From RUG12461 sp045657665 (GTDB taxonomy: Bacteria; Bacillota; Clostridia; Lachnospirales; Lachnospiraceae), in NCBI GenBank assembly GCA_045657665.1, contig JAZOTN010000023.1:1-64000 (forward strand): 64,000 bases of DNA, in the 5' to 3' direction. Below the pieces are notes generated by a model. It was not told the origin of the DNA. It saw only the letters and a program-made list of their open reading frames with translations, and ran no database searches. The position numbers were made by a program, and so were the translations under genes. This document shows positions 7,936 through 16,497 of the stretch, in pieces (position 1 is the first letter of the stretch; the number at the start of each line of letters is the position of its first letter).

Positions 7936-8826
7936 TTAGTCTAAAGGTTCTATTGTAAAATCAACTACCTTGCCATCTTTATCTCCCTTTATTGTTATAA
8001 TAAACACCTTGACATAATTCCTGACAGCAGAAAAATCCTCATTATTCTGTTCAAGAAGTTCTCGAATACTTATATACTGAGGACTTCCCTTATATTTCCC
8101 ATCAGTACTAGGGCCAAATACTGCTATGGCCGGTCTATATGATGGAAAGTCTATCGTATATGTCATAGCCTCAGATATCATTCTGCAGATAGTTTCATTA
8201 TTATTTTCAGGCGGTTTGACTTCCACCCCATACTCTACGTCTTTGTATTTTATCCGCAGATCTATATTGCCTATCCCCTCTATCCGATACTCCATAGGCG
8301 TTTCATAATCTGTGATTTGAATACCAGATCCAACGTAGTGCCATTTCCTTTTGAACTTGCACGATTCCCGACACTTCTTCTTATTCTCATCATAATAAAA
8401 CATGCACCGGCAAATACTTTTTTCTCGGTTTTCAGTATTGCATTTCTTGTAGTAGCCTGCACATTTTTCATGTTTGGGATTTGTCTTTATTTTAGACGGT
8501 TCTTTTTCGCGGAGCTCTCCACATAGATACGATACATTTTTTGTTCCGTCATTGTTATATCCTTTTTCACAGATTTCCTTTAATAACTTCAGCCCTGCAT
8601 TCCTTTGAGTCTTTTGTTTTATTATTTCTCTGTCTTTTAAATGTTTCATAGATTTAGTCAGCCCATAACCATCGTATTCTGAATCCGGAACTTCCTTTTC
8701 AAGTACTCTAAGGTCATCAAATTCGAGTCCACAGCATAAACAATACCAAGTATCGTGATAAACATCATCATAATCATATTTCAGAAAATCGCTCCGCCCA
8801 CAACAGGGACAAACAAGTTTAATCAT
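7936..8826 (-). CDS. Zinc-ribbon PD-(D/E)XK nuclease-like protein
   Basis: The protein (296 residues) opens with a zinc ribbon, CPCCG at 6-10 and CLCCGLEF at 29-36. A second cysteine-rich segment lies at about 102-156 with seven or eight Cys, which could bind another metal or an Fe-S cluster. The C-terminal third contains a PD-(D/E)XK core: GNIDLRIKYKDVEYGVEVKPP gives Asp189, Glu202 and Lys204, with a following helix rich in Glu and Met. It is probably a metal-dependent DNA or RNA nuclease. The start at 8826 is chosen because GAGGGAG precedes it; the frame extends further upstream over the remains of a parA gene. A hairpin terminator follows at 7871-7896. Confidence 0.65.
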   Translation of the reverse strand: MIKLVCPCCGRSDFLKYDYDDVYHDTWYCLCCGLEFDDLRVLEKEVPDSEYDGYGLTKSMKHLKDREIIKQKTQRNAGLKLLKEICEKGYNNDGTKNVSYLCGELREKEPSKIKTNPKHEKCAGYYKKCNTENREKSICRCMFYYDENKKKCRESCKFKRKWHYVGSGIQITDYETPMEYRIEGIGNIDLRIKYKDVEYGVEVKPPENNNETICRMISEAMTYTIDFPSYRPAIAVFGPSTDGKYKGSPQYISIRELLEQNNEDFSAVRNYVKVFIITIKGDKDGKVVDFTIEPLD

Positions 8827-8893
8827 GTGGCTCCCTCTCAATCTCACGAATAGGCATGACATCGCCATCAAAACGATACATTCATCTATCTTC

Positions 8894-9091
8894 TCACCGA
8901 TGAGCAATGCATACCGTATTCTTGACTACTTTCGTATTTATCCCAAGTCCGCTTGTTGCATTTGCTTGCGGATCCATGTCAACCACGAGCACTCGTTTTC
9001 CCTTTTCTGCAAGAGCAGCCGAAAGATTTACCGTCGTTGTAGTCTTCCCCACTCCGCCTTTCTGCAATGCAACAGTGATTATCTTTGCCAT
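8894..9091 (-). pseudogene. ParA/Soj N-terminal fragment
   Basis: The first 60 residues are a normal ParA: KGGVGKTTTTVNLSAAL (Walker A), VLVVDMDPQANATSGLG (Walker A' region). The frame breaks after KNTV, and another frame then reads LIGEKIDECI, matching the next part of ParA before all similarity stops at about 8850. A frameshift plus deletion of the C-terminal two thirds is the simplest reading. It keeps a good ribosome site (AAGGAGAAGTG). It sits 18 bases after the DnaE-like gene. A complete ParA exists elsewhere in the window (52003-52761). Confidence 0.75.
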
Positions 9092-9109
9092 ATCACTTCT
9101 CCTTGTATT

Positions 9110-10564
9110 TCACAACAGGTCGGATTCCATGCCTTTATACTTTTCCAAGGCCTTCTGAAACTCCTTTCCGTAATGGAATTTCAGCCATACCATGTCATAT
9201 ATCATTGCTGCCAAACAGCTGGCATGAGATTTGTTAAAACTGCGTGGAGCATCGTTGCAGAGACTTTTATATACTATTTCTGCCACATCTTCCGATATTC
9301 CCTTCGCTACGCATCCTGGTATATTATTTTCTATACTTCCTTCTACAAACCATTTTCTGTATTCTTCTGTTTCATCCTGTGCCCTTTTGGACAATGCCCT
9401 TCGACATAAATCGCTCTGTTCCGGTGAAAATCCTGCCAGATCCTGCAATATTTGCATTATCTGTTCTTGGTAAATCACACATCCGCATGACTCTGACAGT
9501 ATCGGCTCAAGCTCCAAGCACTCATATGTAATGCGGGCCGGATTATTCTTGTTATACAGGTATCTTTCAACAATTTCCTCAGGCAAGCGTCTATCCTGGC
9601 ACAAAAATGCCATAAGCTCTTTCTTAGACTTTGGCATAATAGCTCTGAACAGTTTTTCATCCTCCATCACGATCGGTGGATGGTAATAATGCCAATTCCG
9701 CTCTTCATCAAGCCACCCACCCGTTGTATATGTATGAGGGTCATCTTTATCAAAATAAAAGACACCATCTGTTGCCCCCGAGCACAGATATTTGTATACG
9801 TCCGGATCGTTTTTATCTATTGTGGTTACATCAACATTAATTTCTTTGTTTTTCGCAATATTTTCAACGGTCTCTTTGATAATCGACAGTTCCACTCTCT
9901 CTTTGATACAGATATCCAATAGTTCAAAGAGTTTAGGCATTCCGTTGCCATATTTTTCAGAAAGATAGTTTAAGATCAGAGCCTTTGCTCCTTTTTCCAC
10001 CTCAATCCTTATGCCATAGGAATGCATTTCTTTTTTCGTGTTTAAGTATCGCTCAAAAATAAGATCTTCTCTTAAAGGGTCAACTCCCGTTATTCCAAGG
10101 CAATATGCCACGAGACTCCCGGGAAGGGTACCGCATCCCGGAGATACCATGATGTTTCTGCAGCGAGCGTATTCGATCAGATCCCGAATAATAAGGAATC
10201 CGCTTACCAGACCCGTTTCATCTATGAGAGCTATCTCATGGTCTATGCGAGTCTCATGCGCTTGTGACACCTCTGCATACCTCTTGGAAAGCCCAATATC
10301 GCATAATTCTTTCAGATACTCTACATCCGAAGATTTCTTTGGTATCATGTCACGCAATAACCCCTCATTACATAGTTCAAGAAGATATGCGCATGGATAA
10401 TATGCTTTTTCATCCATCTCAGGTTCCAAGCTGGGAAAAACATCTACGACCTTTACTCTGGGGCCTTCTTTACTCATCGATTTCCTGATTATGACACTGA
10501 ATTTTTCCTTTCTTAACTCATTTTTAAAAACACAGTCTTTCCTGTCATCATTAACGGATGCCAT
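9110..10564 (-). CDS. DnaE-like protein with degenerate polymerase active site
   Basis: The 484-residue product aligns by motif with the central part of the DNA polymerase III alpha subunit: PGSLVAYCLGITGVDPLREDLIFERYLN (about 148-175), YQEQIMQILQDLAGFSPEQSDLCRRALSK (about 385-413) and FNKSHASCLAAMIYDMVWLKFHY near the end. The PHP domain and the C-terminal tail are missing. After FERYLN, polymerases carry the PDxDxDF motif with the catalytic aspartates; here it reads MHSYGIRIEV (180-189), with all three acids gone. It therefore should not polymerise DNA, and could be a DNA- or clamp-binding scaffold. The start at 10564 has AGGAGGGAAGAGT upstream. A 56-bp conserved palindromic block lies 110 bp upstream. 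Confidence 0.75.
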   Translation of the reverse strand: MASVNDDRKDCVFKNELRKEKFSVIIRKSMSKEGPRVKVVDVFPSLEPEMDEKAYYPCAYLLELCNEGLLRDMIPKKSSDVEYLKELCDIGLSKRYAEVSQAHETRIDHEIALIDETGLVSGFLIIRDLIEYARCRNIMVSPGCGTLPGSLVAYCLGITGVDPLREDLIFERYLNTKKEMHSYGIRIEVEKGAKALILNYLSEKYGNGMPKLFELLDICIKERVELSIIKETVENIAKNKEINVDVTTIDKNDPDVYKYLCSGATDGVFYFDKDDPHTYTTGGWLDEERNWHYYHPPIVMEDEKLFRAIMPKSKKELMAFLCQDRRLPEEIVERYLYNKNNPARITYECLELEPILSESCGCVIYQEQIMQILQDLAGFSPEQSDLCRRALSKRAQDETEEYRKWFVEGSIENNIPGCVAKGISEDVAEIVYKSLCNDAPRSFNKSHASCLAAMIYDMVWLKFHYGKEFQKALEKYKGMESDLL

Positions 10565-10673
10565 ACTCTTCCCTCCTAAAACAATCATCACATCAGCCAA
10601 CTAATGCTAATTTGAAAATTTTAGAAAGCGCGGGTCAAATACAAGCTCAACGCCTCCTTTTCGTTAAAAAACT

Positions 10674-10729
10674 CTGTGCTGTTTCAATCACATAATAAAA
10701 AAAGCGATGTGCCTTTTTTAGCATATCGC
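10674..10729 (-). promoter_or_regulatory. Second copy of the double palindrome, upstream of dnaE-like gene
   Basis: The block matches 7841-7896 over 56 bp with about six differences, and the two palindromes keep the same 33-bp offset. The stem is GCGATATGC/GCACATCGC on the - strand followed by T7, so it can also terminate the gene ending at 10855. Conservation of the second palindrome, which is not needed for termination, suggests a regulatory site. Confidence 0.65.
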
Positions 10730-10807
10730 GAATCCTTTCCCCAGACTTTACTTTAATGCATATTGTTTTGGGATTTTACCACGTTCAAGGCGATCTACTT
10801 AATTAGT

Positions 10808-10830
10808 ACACCATTTTTAGCACACGGTGT
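10808..10830 (-). promoter_or_regulatory. Possible divergent copy of the palindrome
   Basis: The - strand reads ACACC then GTGTGCTAAAAATGG then TGT. It shares GTGCTAAAAA with the 20-mer at 7874 and has ACACC/GGTGT arms. It lies 25 bases after the nuclease-like gene. It could be a weak terminator or a variant operator. Confidence 0.3.
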
Positions 10831-10854
10831 CTCACAAGGTTAGATACCCCCACC

Positions 10855-11736
10855 TCATATGACGCTAATAGAAAAGTCTGTTGTGTACCAAATAGGAATA
10901 ATCTCAAGTTTATCCATGAGTTGTCTCAAATATGAATCATTTCTCTTTACATACTCGTTATACTGCATTTTCTTTTCGCATAGCAACACGCGTGCTTCCC
11001 AACGAATGTTGCCTTCAGGGATCAAATCATTATAATGTGCACGGAAAGATCTTGTTGCAAGTTTTTTATTGAGCATTTGGCGATATGTATAAGCCTCCAT
11101 GACTGCTCTTAGCATGGATTCTGGATTATTCTGTTTTTTTAATTCATAAATAATAAAATGGTTCTCATCAAAAGCCACTAAATCGCACTTTCCTGGCTTA
11201 AACAACCGTTCTTTCGGATTTGACTTATCCTGCTTATCCGGATCAGGAATGCCGTATACGTAATCTTCGCTATCTTTGTCATAAATACTATCATTCTTTA
11301 CTAATAAAAGTGTAGGGGTTCCACCTATAGGCATCTGATAATCCAAAATAAACCCTAGGCCGTTAATATATTTAAGGCTATTGTCTTCCTCATTACGCCC
11401 CATGCGAAAAATGTCCATTGCCAAATGATCTTCTCCCCGAAGATAATCACCACACTCCCTTGCATTTTCACTTGAGGCATCCTGAGGGAATCCATTCCTG
11501 TCATCTTTTCTATAATCCAAATACGACCATCCTTTGGGGTCTCCAGGGGCTTCTCCGGCGTATGCCACCTCTTCTATATATTGTTTAAGATTCTCAATGT
11601 TCTTTAATAGATATTCACATAATCGTTCGCGTTCTTCCCATTTATACTTAGTTTCTCCTAACCATCTATATAAAAACATGATTCGTTCCGGATATTCATT
11701 TAGCTCATTTATTATATCTTCCATTGTCTTGCTCAT
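10855..11736 (-). CDS. PD-(D/E)XK nuclease-like protein
   Basis: The product (293 residues) has a helical, charged first half and a nuclease-like core near residues 183-220: GKCDLVAFDENHFIIYELKKQNN gives Asp185, Glu198 and Lys200, followed by a helix with AVMEAYTYRQML. This pattern is typical of PD-(D/E)XK enzymes, including those of restriction and repair systems, but the family is too divergent to name. The start at 11736 follows AAGGAGGGTACAAAG. It is the second nuclease-like gene in the cluster. I cannot tell its substrate. Confidence 0.55.
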   Translation of the reverse strand: MSKTMEDIINELNEYPERIMFLYRWLGETKYKWEERERLCEYLLKNIENLKQYIEEVAYAGEAPGDPKGWSYLDYRKDDRNGFPQDASSENARECGDYLRGEDHLAMDIFRMGRNEEDNSLKYINGLGFILDYQMPIGGTPTLLLVKNDSIYDKDSEDYVYGIPDPDKQDKSNPKERLFKPGKCDLVAFDENHFIIYELKKQNNPESMLRAVMEAYTYRQMLNKKLATRSFRAHYNDLIPEGNIRWEARVLLCEKKMQYNEYVKRNDSYLRQLMDKLEIIPIWYTTDFSISVI

Positions 11737-11804
11737 CTTTGTACCCTCCTTGACAAGTGATGCCAATAAAGATAAATGTTCGGCTTCCCATGTTTACACC
11801 TCTT

Positions 11805-13001
11805 CTACACTAATATCGTTTCGCCATCTGAAGCCTCTATTACCATGGTGTCTACGGGAATTTTCAAAATACTCGCGCCAGTTTCCTTTGTGGATGTGTG
11901 ATGTATAACAAGCTTATCCGGTACCACAGTCATTATAACACGTTCCAAGTCCTCTTTACATATATGCCCGGACACATGAATCGTTTCCGTATGTCCTCTG
12001 GCGATCTCAAGCATTTTTGCCATATAGTCCAATTTCTTGTATCCAGACCACATGGAATAGATCAAGCATGTTCTATCCGGATACTTCTCAAAGTATTCCT
12101 TGACGATTGGAATGAATTTCTCACTCGCCCGAACAATAAGCCCAAAGCCATTTCGTTCATATTTCTCCCAATTCTTTTCAAAATAGGGCCAATACTTCTC
12201 ATTCGTTTTTAGGGCTTTTTCACGGTCCTCATCATAGATGTCCATTATTCTCTTCTGGAATTCATCCGAGAGACCGTGCTTACCATAAGGAACTGCTCTT
12301 GTAAAGGCGGCAATCCTATCAGTGTTGGATGCTGAAGTAAGGAGAAATACATATTTATTCTCTCTAAGGATCCTGGAAAATTGCTCCTCAACCCATCTTT
12401 CATCATGGCTATACGGCGATTCCCTGTCAATATTGGTACCCTCTGTTATCATGAGATCAATATGTCCTATGGTTTCAAAGGTCTTCATCACCCTGTCTCC
12501 ATAGAACCCATGCAGACGGTAGTCTCCGGTAATCAGGACTCTTTTGCCATGTCCCTCAACCAGATACATCAGGGAATCACACGCCGAATGATCGGATGCC
12601 AACGGTGTGATCATAAGATCCTTTATCTCCACCGGTTCACCTACTGTCAATTCCTTGATCCCTTTCGCCCATACAATCTGACCCACACTCACCTTGTGCT
12701 CCTGTTGAGCTTGAAGAATCCTACGTGCGGTCTTATGCATGTATACAGGAATACCTGCCATTATTCCCGGAACCTCACTCACATGATCGCCATGATAATG
12801 AGTCAGAAAGACCGCATCCGTATTAACCGTTCCATGAGTCAGGCCCTCTATACTCAATTTATCCTGGTTACCTTCTCCCTCCAGCGGCGATCCAAAATCA
12901 AAGAAGATCCTGGTTTGATCCGTAAAAACTTCTGTACACACGCCGCCAATCTGAGCGGCACCTCTTTGTATTCTTACTCTGATTCCGTCATTACTACTCA
13001 T
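11805..13001 (-). CDS. RNase J-like metallo-beta-lactamase/beta-CASP hydrolase
   Basis: The protein (398 residues) carries the metallo-hydrolase motif HYHGDH (68-73), a histidine at ASDHSACDS, an aspartate in LITGDYRLHG, and the beta-CASP pattern with HVSGH (about 335) and a late histidine in DKLVIHHTS. This is the layout of RNase J and related RNA or DNA nucleases, but the C-terminal dimerisation domain of RNase J is missing. It should be a two-zinc nuclease acting on RNA or single-stranded DNA. The start at 13001 follows GGGGAAAAGAT. Its place between a WYL regulator and a PD-(D/E)XK protein suggests that it is an effector of the cluster. Confidence 0.7.
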   Translation of the reverse strand: MSSNDGIRVRIQRGAAQIGGVCTEVFTDQTRIFFDFGSPLEGEGNQDKLSIEGLTHGTVNTDAVFLTHYHGDHVSEVPGIMAGIPVYMHKTARRILQAQQEHKVSVGQIVWAKGIKELTVGEPVEIKDLMITPLASDHSACDSLMYLVEGHGKRVLITGDYRLHGFYGDRVMKTFETIGHIDLMITEGTNIDRESPYSHDERWVEEQFSRILRENKYVFLLTSASNTDRIAAFTRAVPYGKHGLSDEFQKRIMDIYDEDREKALKTNEKYWPYFEKNWEKYERNGFGLIVRASEKFIPIVKEYFEKYPDRTCLIYSMWSGYKKLDYMAKMLEIARGHTETIHVSGHICKEDLERVIMTVVPDKLVIHHTSTKETGASILKIPVDTMVIEASDGETILV

Positions 13002-13077
13002 ATCTTTTCCCCGGCACACCCTTACGCACATGAAACAACTAATAAACCGTCAGCATCGTTATATCGATACCAAACCC

Positions 13078-14061
13078 TCACTTATGCTTTTTGTAAACCT
13101 CAAGAGACGCCTGCTTTATGCGTTTTCTCATATTCTTGGGCTCCAAAACCTCTATAGAGCTTCCATACTGCATCGCCCAATAAAAGAAAGCGTCCGGGTT
13201 GCATTTCAAACTTACTATGATATCGTCATCTTCTCCAAATGTGACCCGAAAGCCCTTTCCGAATGCATCTATCAGTGCATACATCATGTTTTCATTTGTG
13301 CGCAGCTTGATCCGGACACTTTCGCCGGAATACATATAAACATGCTCTGAAATATACTCCGAGATATGAAAACCATTCTCAAGCCCTTTAATAGACCTCA
13401 TAGGCTTCCGGTTTTCTTTCAGGATCTCAACCTCCGTGATCCGATCCAGTCTGTAATGCGACACATCATCATATTTATCGTAATTACCCACCAGGTAGTA
13501 TTTTCCCATGTGGTTGATCATCTGATACGGATTGACCTTATATCTGATATTTCGCTTCGGATGCTGTTTGAAATCGATCCCATACTCCAGGTATGAAAAA
13601 CATATCTTCTTTCCTTTCGATATCGCCGTATCGATCATCGCGATCGAATCCATCACATTCTGATTCTCCGCATTCTTTCCGCTGGATGTGCTGTGCATAT
13701 GGGATACATGGGTTTTAAAGTATTTGTTGGAGAATCCCTCCAGCTTTTTTACAAGCTTATGTGCCTCTTTATCCGTAATGGCACCGGATGTAAACACACC
13801 ATCGATCAAAAGCCGCAGTTCCGCATCCGTGAATTCTCTCGTTTCCAGATAGTATCCCTTCTTGGATACTATGTCATATCCCATTTCCTGCAGCTTTACG
13901 ATATTATTCTTTACCGCTCTTCTCTCGCAGCCGATCCCATAGTTTGACTCCAGAAGATCTATGATATCCTGCTGCAGGAGTCTATGATCACTATCTGAAT
14001 ACTCCTTCAGAATATCCAGTATCAGCATGTTGAGCATCTTTTTCGTTCCGGTTCCGTACAT
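13078..14061 (-). CDS. WYL-domain transcriptional regulator
   Basis: The 327-residue protein has an N-terminal winged-helix domain (about 1-75, with LLQQDIIDLLESNYGIGCERRAVKNNIVKLQEMGYDI) and a WYL domain (about 130-230: KKICFSYLEYG, YKVNPYQMINHMGKYYLVGNYD, YRLDRITEVEIL). A WCX-like C-terminal part follows, ending in AMQYGSSIEVLEP. WYL proteins sense nucleic acids or nucleotides and often control phage-defence genes. The start at 14061 follows GGAGATGCACT. The 20-mer palindrome found before two cluster operons also lies 70 bp upstream of this gene, which suggests autoregulation and control of the cluster. Confidence 0.85.
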   Translation of the reverse strand: MYGTGTKKMLNMLILDILKEYSDSDHRLLQQDIIDLLESNYGIGCERRAVKNNIVKLQEMGYDIVSKKGYYLETREFTDAELRLLIDGVFTSGAITDKEAHKLVKKLEGFSNKYFKTHVSHMHSTSSGKNAENQNVMDSIAMIDTAISKGKKICFSYLEYGIDFKQHPKRNIRYKVNPYQMINHMGKYYLVGNYDKYDDVSHYRLDRITEVEILKENRKPMRSIKGLENGFHISEYISEHVYMYSGESVRIKLRTNENMMYALIDAFGKGFRVTFGEDDDIIVSLKCNPDAFFYWAMQYGSSIEVLEPKNMRKRIKQASLEVYKKHK

Positions 14062-14130
14062 AGTGCATCTCCATAGTAATCGTTGGCTTCTTATTTCTGT
14101 CATCTCTATGATATCATATTATGATTACTA

Positions 14131-14150
14131 ATGTGCCTTTTTTAGCACAT
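14131..14150 (-). promoter_or_regulatory. Third copy of the 20-mer palindrome, before the WYL gene
   Basis: ATGTGCTAAAAAAGGCACAT on the - strand is identical to the copy at 7874-7893. Here no T tract follows; instead AATATGATATCATA comes next and could hold a -10 element (TATGAT). This copy therefore looks like an operator rather than a terminator. Confidence 0.55.
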
Positions 14151-14237
14151 GGAACCGTCTCCTGCTTATTCTGCCATCACATGAGAAACAGCAGAAACCA
14201 TGAAGCTTGTATTGAAGGACGGCAGGAGCATCCAGAT

Positions 14238-14510
14238 TTATCCCTCAAAGAATATCCTGGATGACAGAAGCCATGTGAATGGTTCCTGTTTGTCCAGGTG
14301 GATCGTGTCAAACTGTTGAATCAGAGCAGCCAGCACTTTGGCATCCATCTCCGCAAACCCGTTATTGTCCTGAGTCCATGTCACGAAAACACCGTGCAGC
14401 TCATAAGGCTCATAGATCGAATCATACTCGAAATCGCAAAGTCCTCTGCCTTTCAGTTTTGCCAGCATCATTAAACCTTTCTCATACCCCTGATATGCCT
14501 CTTTTTTCAA
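14238..14510 (-). CDS. Hypothetical 90-residue protein of the SOS cassette
   Basis: Not recognised. The protein is acidic and aromatic (YDSIYEPYELHGVFVTWTQDNNGF), with no membrane segment and no obvious catalytic motif. Its ATG overlaps the stop of the SRAP gene by 4 bases, so both are translated together. The position suggests a role in the DNA damage response. Confidence 0.55.
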   Translation of the reverse strand: MKKEAYQGYEKGLMMLAKLKGRGLCDFEYDSIYEPYELHGVFVTWTQDNNGFAEMDAKVLAALIQQFDTIHLDKQEPFTWLLSSRIFFEG

Positions 14511-15145
14511 ACTTCTCCTCTGTTGATTGAAGGTTCCATCCTTATCTGTTCATATTCCTGTTCATGAAAAAGCTCCGGCATTTCTTTCGCAAGAAAACGA
14601 TCTGTCTCCTGCTCCTTTAAGATCCATTCCGCAATCTCCTCCTTTTCTAATATCACCGGCATCCGGTCATGGGTCTCTTTCATGGACTCGTTTGCCTCTG
14701 TGGTCAGGATGACAAACCGTTCTCCATCCTCAAACAGACGGTAAAAACCCGCAAAATACAGCATATCTTTTTGAAGGCGGTAAAATGTCACCTTTGTTTT
14801 TGCATGATCCCATTCGTAAAAGCGGCTGGCCGGGATTACGCAGCGCCGATGCAGAATGCTCTCCGAAAAGGTCGGCTTCTGTTGGGCAGTTTCCGCTCTG
14901 GCATTGATGAGCAGCCCTTTCCCTTTGGGACTCAAAAACCCCCAGGTCATTTCCGCCGCTTCACATCCGCTGCCTCCTGCTTTCAGAACGATCGCCCTGC
15001 TCCCCGGAAAAACATCTTTTCCTTCTGCGGAGGAAAAAGCTTCCGCTCCGGAGATACTTTCTTCCCGGAACTGCCCGTGCAGCTCTTTCATCAATGCTCG
15101 GATTTCTTTTTCGAAAACATCATTTACATAATATCGTCCGCACAT
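14507..15145 (-). CDS. SRAP family protein (HMCES/YedK-like abasic-site shield)
   Basis: The protein starts MCGRYY, where Cys2 is the residue that cross-links abasic sites in single-stranded DNA once Met1 is removed. Other SRAP motifs are NARAETA (about residue 80), RRCVIPASRFYEW (about 100-112) and the His of THDRMPVIL (about 155). Length (212) is normal. HMCES/YedK shields abasic sites at stalled forks. It is divergent to the polymerase gene; the LexA box at 15190-15203 may serve both. Confidence 0.9.
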   Translation of the reverse strand: MCGRYYVNDVFEKEIRALMKELHGQFREESISGAEAFSSAEGKDVFPGSRAIVLKAGGSGCEAAEMTWGFLSPKGKGLLINARAETAQQKPTFSESILHRRCVIPASRFYEWDHAKTKVTFYRLQKDMLYFAGFYRLFEDGERFVILTTEANESMKETHDRMPVILEKEEIAEWILKEQETDRFLAKEMPELFHEQEYEQIRMEPSINRGEV

Positions 15146-15180
15146 GATCTGATCATATCACATTCTTTCAAAAACAGCTA

Positions 15181-15209
15181 TTGAAAAATCGAACATATGT
15201 TTGTATAAT
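15181..15209 (+). promoter_or_regulatory. LexA-controlled promoter of the Y-family polymerase
   Basis: TTGAAA (15181-15186) and TATAAT (15204-15209) are separated by 17 bp. The spacer carries CGAACATATGTTTG (15190-15203), one base away from the Bacillus-type SOS box CGAAC-n4-GTTCG. LexA bound here would block RNA polymerase, so the cassette should be induced by DNA damage. Confidence 0.85.
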
Positions 15210-15234
15210 GTGATTACCATTCGGGAGGGGTATC

Positions 15235-16497
15235 ATGGAGCGGTTTTACCTTTGCATCGACCAGAAAAGCTTTTACAGCAGCGTAGAATGCCATGAGCGG
15301 GGATTGGATGCCATGACGACAGACCTTGTTGTCGCAGATCCGTCCCGCGGGAGAGGTACGATCTGCCTTGCCGTCTCTCCTTCCCTGAAGAAAAAGGGGG
15401 TAAAGAACAGGTGCCGTGTTTATGAGATCCCAGGCCAGTTACGGTACATCATGGCGCCGCCCCGTATGCAGCTGTATATCGATTACGCGGCAAGGATCTA
15501 CGGGATCTTTCTACGGTATCTCTCCAAGGATGACATTCATGTGTATTCCATTGATGAAGCATTCCTGGATGTAACACCCTATCTTTCGCTTTACCATACG
15601 GACGCCAGATCCTTAGGGCTTCGGATCATGGGGGACCTCTTAAAAGAGCTTGGTCTCCCCTCCTCCTGCGGGATCGGTACAAATCTTTATCTTACCAAGA
15701 TCGCGCTGGATATCACGGCAAAGCATATGCCGGACCGGATCGGGTTTCTTGATGAGGAATCCTATCGGAAAACTCTCTGGAACCACCGCCCTCTTACGGA
15801 TTTCTGGCAGATCGGACACGGCACGGAGAAAAGGCTTCACTCCATGGGTATCTATACCATGAGAGGCATCACAGAAGCCGACCCTCAATACCTCCGCAGA
15901 GTCTTTGGCGTGGACAGCGAGATCCTTATCGATCATGCCTTCGGAAGGGAATCCGTTACAATGGCCGACATCAAAGGTTATACGGTAAACCGCCATTCGC
16001 TTTCCAGCGGACAGGTGCTTCTCCGGGACTATGCCTATGCGGAAGCACTGCTGATCGTAAAAGAAATGGCTGAACTATCCTGTCTTGATCTTGTAGACCG
16101 GCATCTCGTTACGAACTCCCTCAGTATGTACGTGGGCTACACCAAAGATACTCTCCCACCCTCCCGGGGAACGATCACTATGACCGTAACCACAAGTTCC
16201 GCGAGGATCATCACCGGACATTTTATAAAGCTCTATGAAAGGATCACAGACCGCATCGTCCCGATCCGGCGCATTATTCTGAATTTCAATGATGTGATCC
16301 CCGAAGAGCTGGAACAGTTTGATCTTTTCACCGATCCGGAAACGATCATCCGGGATCGTGCGATGCAGCAGGCGATCCTCACTTTACAGGAAAAATACGG
16401 GAAAGGGGTTGTCATGAAAGGGATGAATCTGTTACCGGAGGGTACCACAAGAGAGCGGGTTCATCAGATTGGAGGACATAAAAATGGGGTATCATAA
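15235..16497 (+). CDS. Y-family DNA polymerase (UmuC/DinB type)
   Basis: The polymerase (420 residues) starts FYLCIDQKSFYSSVECHERG, with the first catalytic Asp. YSIDEAFLDVTPY (about 103-115) carries the other catalytic acids. A helix-hairpin-helix region (about 175-215) and a little-finger domain follow. Enzymes of this UmuC-like Firmicute group copy damaged DNA. The start follows GGGAGGGGT. The next gene, a YolD homologue, overlaps its end by 14 bases, as is usual in Firmicute SOS pairs (UvrX/YolD-like). Confidence 0.9.
   Translation: MERFYLCIDQKSFYSSVECHERGLDAMTTDLVVADPSRGRGTICLAVSPSLKKKGVKNRCRVYEIPGQLRYIMAPPRMQLYIDYAARIYGIFLRYLSKDDIHVYSIDEAFLDVTPYLSLYHTDARSLGLRIMGDLLKELGLPSSCGIGTNLYLTKIALDITAKHMPDRIGFLDEESYRKTLWNHRPLTDFWQIGHGTEKRLHSMGIYTMRGITEADPQYLRRVFGVDSEILIDHAFGRESVTMADIKGYTVNRHSLSSGQVLLRDYAYAEALLIVKEMAELSCLDLVDRHLVTNSLSMYVGYTKDTLPPSRGTITMTVTTSSARIITGHFIKLYERITDRIVPIRRIILNFNDVIPEELEQFDLFTDPETIIRDRAMQQAILTLQEKYGKGVVMKGMNLLPEGTTRERVHQIGGHKNGVS

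Noticed and set aside
9110..10564. Active DNA polymerase III alpha subunit
   Set aside because: The catalytic aspartate motif is replaced and PHP and C-terminal domains are missing.
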